Part shown: in pieces, positions 7,888 to 9,715 of the stretch
Layout of the letters: each line of letters opens with the position of its first letter
How positions within the stretch are numbered: position 1 is the stretch's first letter
Source of the DNA: Candidatus Gracilibacteria bacterium CG2_30_37_12
Lineage (GTDB): Bacteria > Patescibacteriota > Gracilibacteria > BD1-5 > UBA2023
Assembly: GCA_001873165.1 (NCBI GenBank)
Contig: MNYO01000105.1
Coordinates: 1-9,715 of the forward strand
DNA length: 9,715 nucleotides
Direction: 5' to 3'
Program-made: the position numbers and the translations under genes
Notes under the pieces: model-generated
Seen by the model: the letters and a program-made list of their open reading frames with translations, nothing else
Database searches by the model: none
Told to the model about the DNA's origin: nothing

Positions 7888-7962
7888 ACCCCCTCCCTCT
7901 CCTCCTTAGGAAGGAGGAGAAATTAAACTCCTTTCTTTATAAAGAAGAGGTTGAGTGAGGTA
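7888..7962 (-). repeat. Double-hairpin intergenic repeat, copy 2 (TR-RT junction)
   Basis: Read on the minus strand it begins TACCTCACTCAACCTC and ends AGGGAGGGGGT, matching the copy at 8763-8838 position by position with many paired changes. It folds into two hairpins: a TTTCTTT/AAAGAAA-type stem and TCCTCCTT-CCT-AAGGAGGA (perfect 8 bp). It ends about 12 nt before the RT start codon, so it lies in the RT leader. Confidence 0.65.
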
Positions 7963-7972
7963 AAATCAATTC

Positions 7973-8001
7973 CTAGTTCTTGAGACAACGCACACTGAAC
8001 C
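7973..8001 (-). promoter_or_regulatory. Candidate IMH* at the TR 3' end
   Basis: The last ~29 bp of TR (sense 3' end) has no adenine substitution relative to VR and only one mismatch, sense G at 7979 against A at 8925. DGRs carry an IMH/IMH* pair here that sets the direction of copying, differing by few bases. The assignment is by position and pattern. Confidence 0.55.
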
Positions 8002-8154
8002 TGTTAGAGCGATTATTGTTATTCAACGGGTTCACCTGCGTACCACTAATGTTCACATTGTAGCCGTAGATACCATACGGGGACGAAGACCAGTAGTTCC
8101 CATTCACGCTCTGATTGTTATAGCCAGCGGTAGAGTTATTGCGGTTGCCCGAAA
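7973..8154 (-). repeat. DGR template repeat (TR)
   Basis: 182 bp nearly identical to 8919-9100 at a constant offset of 946 bp without gaps. Of 16 mismatches, 15 lie at template adenines (plus-strand T at 8002, 8005, 8014, 8020, 8023, 8032, 8050, 8052, 8058, 8097, 8104, 8116, 8136, 8140, 8146); the other is at 7979. None of the roughly 128 non-adenine positions from 7981 to 8154 differs. Read in the target's frame it codes for 16 Asn in about 59 residues, all AAY codons, the usual template design because adenine changes in AAY give many amino acids and no stop. It sits between avd and RT and is expected to be transcribed with them as the template RNA. Confidence 0.96.
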
Positions 8155-8300
8155 AAATGGCAACTCGATTTGTAGGTACATCCAAAACAAGGATATACGT
8201 ATCTTTTATTACTCCCTTTCGGAAGTGTGCCATCAACTAGGATACGGTTCTCTCGAGCATTTCCTTAGAAGTGCCGACTCTGACCGGAAAATATTTTCTT
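8155..8300. other. Spacer between TR and the third intergenic repeat
   Basis: This 146-bp stretch lies directly upstream of TR in the transcript. Similarity to VR stops abruptly at 8154/9100. I see no gene, strong hairpin or promoter in it. An open frame from an ATG at 8233 runs through it into TR, in the same frame as the target protein, but its 27 residues before TR show no recognisable domain. It is presumably part of the TR RNA leader that may contact RT and Avd. Confidence 0.4.
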
Positions 8301-8370
8301 ACTCTTCCAACTTCCTTTGTAAAGAAAGATTATTTTCTCTTCTTTCTCAGGAAAGGCTTCCGAAGGGGGT
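8301..8370 (-). repeat. Double-hairpin intergenic repeat, copy 3 (avd-TR junction)
   Basis: Minus-strand ACCCCCTTCGGAAGCCTTTC then CTGAGAAAG... and ATAATCTTTCTTTACAAAGG, the same layout as the copies at 7888-7962 and 8763-8838: an acc-start, a hairpin (CTTTC-CTGA-GAAAG), an A/T link, then a second hairpin (CTTT...AAAG). It is the most diverged copy; the match rests on layout and scattered identity. Confidence 0.5.
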
Positions 8371-8391
8371 ACTCTGGAGCATTAGGTGAGA

Positions 8392-8733
8392 TTAACAACT
8401 TTTCTGCCAAGAGAAAAGTTGTTTCGATACCGATTCGATAATCGTATTAAGAAATACGAAACTCTTCAGATTGATTTGATCCAAGTCTTTCGTGAGTCGA
8501 AGATAGAGCCTGATAAGTTCGAGGCTCTCTCGAGCACCTGAGAGATGTTCTTTTCGTTTGGAGACATCTGAATTCGCCCGATAGATATGACTAATTAATA
8601 TAATCATTTCTTTTTTAATACTCTCTCCGAGCGTATGTTTGTACTCTCTCGAAAAGGTTTTGACGAATCGGAAAATCTCCACCAATAAATCATAGCTCGC
8701 CTTATAAACGGGCAAGTTATCATAGGTAGCCAT
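8392..8733 (-). CDS. avd: Avd-like DGR accessory protein (four-helix bundle)
   Basis: 113 aa, ATG start, TAA stop, no TGA codon. Avd proteins are small, basic, all-helical, pentameric in the studied example; they bind the DGR reverse transcriptase and template RNA and are needed for mutagenic copying. The sequence starts with LPVYKASYDLLVEIFRFVK, continues with YKHTLGESIKKEMI and SHIYRANS, then a helix around LELIRLYLRLTKDLD and a last helix to the C-terminus, matching the layout of the four-helix-bundle family (23S rRNA intervening-sequence / Avd). Its place between the variable gene and TR makes Avd the natural reading, since related proteins also occur in rRNA insertions and elsewhere. No Shine-Dalgarno is visible before the ATG. 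Confidence 0.88.
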   Translation of the reverse strand: MATYDNLPVYKASYDLLVEIFRFVKTFSREYKHTLGESIKKEMIILISHIYRANSDVSKRKEHLSGARESLELIRLYLRLTKDLDQINLKSFVFLNTIIESVSKQLFSWQKSC

Positions 8734-8762
8734 AGTATTTTTTATTTAGTGGTATATGTAAT

Positions 8763-8838
8763 GACCTCCCCTAACCCCTCCTTGACAAGAAAGAGGATAT
8801 TTACTCCTCTCCTTACTAAGGAGAGGTCGGGTGAGGTT
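8763..8838 (-). repeat. Double-hairpin intergenic repeat, copy 1 (target-avd junction)
   Basis: Minus-strand AACCTCACCCGACCTCTCC then a perfect 9-bp hairpin, CCTCTCCTT / AAGGAGAGG with a 3-nt loop (8806-8826), a link AGTAAATAT, and a second weaker hairpin ending GGTTAGGGGAGGTC. It lies about 30 bp before avd and could end transcription of the target gene, but lacks a U-tract directly after the stem. Confidence 0.65.
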
Positions 8839-8918
8839 TACTGAATCAAAGAGACAAAGAGAATGAAGGGTCGAATAACGAAACTTCATCTCGAAAAACT
8901 GCCTCCTTGCTTTTGTTC
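8839..8918. other. Region just downstream of VR, no gene
   Basis: Eighty bases follow the target stop codon. Many DGRs have a small hairpin just after IMH that helps target recognition. Here only short weak pairings (for example CGA...TCG around 8879-8895) are visible, so I do not call one. Confidence 0.3.
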
Positions 8919-8947
8919 CTAGTTTTTGAGACAACGCACACTGAACC
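8919..8947 (-). promoter_or_regulatory. Candidate IMH at the VR 3' end
   Basis: The last 29 bp of VR match TR except sense A at 8925, where TR has G. This substitution-free end with a non-adenine mismatch fits the initiation-of-mutagenic-homing site that marks VR as recipient. Confidence 0.55.
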
Positions 8948-9100
8948 CGTAAGAGCGATAATTGTAATACAACGGGTACACCTGCGTACCACTAAAGCTC
9001 ACACTGTAGCCGTAGATACCATACGGGGACGAAGACCAGTAGGTCCCACTCACGCTCTGATAGTTATAGCCAGCGGTAGAGGTATAGCGGTAGCCCGAAA
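8919..9100 (-). repeat. DGR variable repeat (VR)
   Basis: The 182-bp counterpart of TR, ending exactly with the target's TAG. Sense changes from TR: nine A to T, four A to G, two A to C. All 15 change an amino acid: eight Asn to Tyr, three Asn to Ser, two Asn to Thr, one Ile to Phe, one Arg to Gly. The constant core YWSSSPYGIYGY and the ending FSVRCLKN are untouched, as expected for scaffold residues of the lectin-like fold. Confidence 0.96.
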
Positions 9101-9715
9101 GTGGGAGTTTGAGAGCGGTTGCAAACGAAGTATCATTCTGCCAAGCCGAAGTACAGGTAAGTGCTGGGTTGATAGACTGAGCCACAGAGCACCACTCAAA
9201 CTGAGTCGGTACATGGTAACTAGCTGGGCACGGTCCTTGCATCGCAGCAGGAGAACCTTGAGAGGCAAAAGTTCCAGCAGTATTGGTGGTTCCAGCCCCT
9301 CCCCAGAGATTATCATTTTGTGTCGCAATCCAATCGTATGGGGAGACTGCGTTAGTGATGAAATTGGAATGTCCCACTCCTCCAGCGAGGGTTCCAGAAA
9401 GAGCGAGAGTTGCGGTCGGAGTTCCCTGAAGTGTTATGTTGTTATTACGTCCCCATTGATAGTAGGATCCAATAGTAGAACGAAGTGATATATCGCAGTC
9501 GGTTGCTCCTCCACCACAATTCGTAAGTGTCTGATTGGCATAGGCAGTCGTCGCTCCAAGATTACAAGCCGCCCAGATTTGACCATTCGGGAGTTTGATA
9601 TCTTTCGTATCACATCATGGGAAGGTTCCAACAGTACTATCGAAATTGGAGAGAAGTGAGAGTAGTACAAGTCCAGTACCAGAAAGTATTTCTGATTTCG
9701 AAACATACGCATTAT
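8919..9715 (-). CDS. DGR variable target protein, FISUMP / C-type-lectin-like domain (5' end outside window)
   Basis: 264 codons visible plus TAG; the start lies beyond 9715. Probable secreted or surface ligand-binding protein. A FISUMP-type domain (Fibrobacter paralogous domain, part of the formylglycine-enzyme/C-type lectin fold used by DGR targets) is shown by LPNGQIWAACNLGA, then SYYQWGRNN, CPASYHVPTQFEW, LPLSGYR, YWSSSPYG and the C-terminal FSVRCLKN. Six cysteines in the visible part could form disulfides outside the cell. One in-frame TGA, at 9615-9617, reads as glycine (FPGCD). The last 60 codons are the variable repeat. The first ~40 visible residues are Ser/Leu/Gly-rich and not assigned. 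The signal peptide or anchor would be upstream of the window. avd, TR and RT follow on the same strand, making this the target of the cassette. Confidence 0.9.

Noticed and set aside
8392..8733. 23S rRNA intervening-sequence protein
   Set aside because: Same four-helix-bundle family, but there is no rRNA here and the gene lies between VR and TR, the standard place for Avd.
7888..8838. CRISPR array
   Set aside because: The three similar repeats are hundreds of bases apart, diverged, and separated by a gene and TR; there are no regular spacers or cas genes.
8907..9488. 193-codon plus-strand open frame opposite the variable gene
   Set aside because: It is antisense to the target gene and VR, which have clear domain and DGR evidence. 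Its arginine/serine-rich composition is that of a shadow frame.

Overview
The window comes from an uncultured-type bacterium that reads TGA as glycine, as Candidatus Gracilibacteria (BD1-5/GN02) and Absconditabacteria (SR1) do. Five reading frames run through in-frame TGA codons, and several of these fall where the family has a near-invariant glycine: the GG before the TC motif of an RNA m5C methyltransferase, the DG before MIGR in a dihydrouridine synthase, and the GKGT and FLG motifs of a reverse transcriptase. With code 25 the apparent gene fragments join into full-length genes. The sequence is AT-rich, Shine-Dalgarno sites are inconspicuous, and two good promoters place the -10 box 17 nt before the ATG.

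Left half (1-5.5 kb), ordinary chromosomal genes: an RsmB/NOL1-type methyltransferase (+); a membrane-anchored protein with a PEGA-like domain (-); a membrane family 2 glycosyltransferase (-); a membrane protein with a double zinc ribbon (+); and an unrecognised gene that seems split by a -1 frameshift (-). Two perfect AT-flanked hairpins separate convergent genes as bidirectional terminators.

Middle (5.5-6.65 kb): a tRNA-dihydrouridine synthase gene (+) with about 40 extra codons exactly where a palindromic repeat sits. A second copy of that repeat lies between the glycosyltransferase and the PEGA-like gene, so the element appears to have been accepted in frame as protein.

Right third (6.7-9.7 kb), all on the - strand: a diversity-generating retroelement (DGR). 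In transcription order it contains the variable target gene (FISUMP / C-type-lectin-like, 5' end outside the window) ending in a variable repeat (VR), an Avd-like four-helix-bundle gene, the template repeat (TR), and the reverse transcriptase. TR and VR are 182 bp each. In the mutable part all 15 differences fall at template adenines; the only other difference is a G/A mismatch near the 3' end, where IMH and IMH* are expected. Asn codons in TR have become mainly Tyr, Ser and Thr in VR. Each of the three junctions (target-avd, avd-TR, TR-RT) carries a diverged copy of a 70-76 bp double-hairpin repeat in the same orientation.

The DGR is the main biological system here: reverse transcriptase plus Avd would copy TR RNA with adenine mutagenesis and replace VR, changing the ligand-binding face of a probable surface protein. 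All statements come from reading the sequence; no database search was run.
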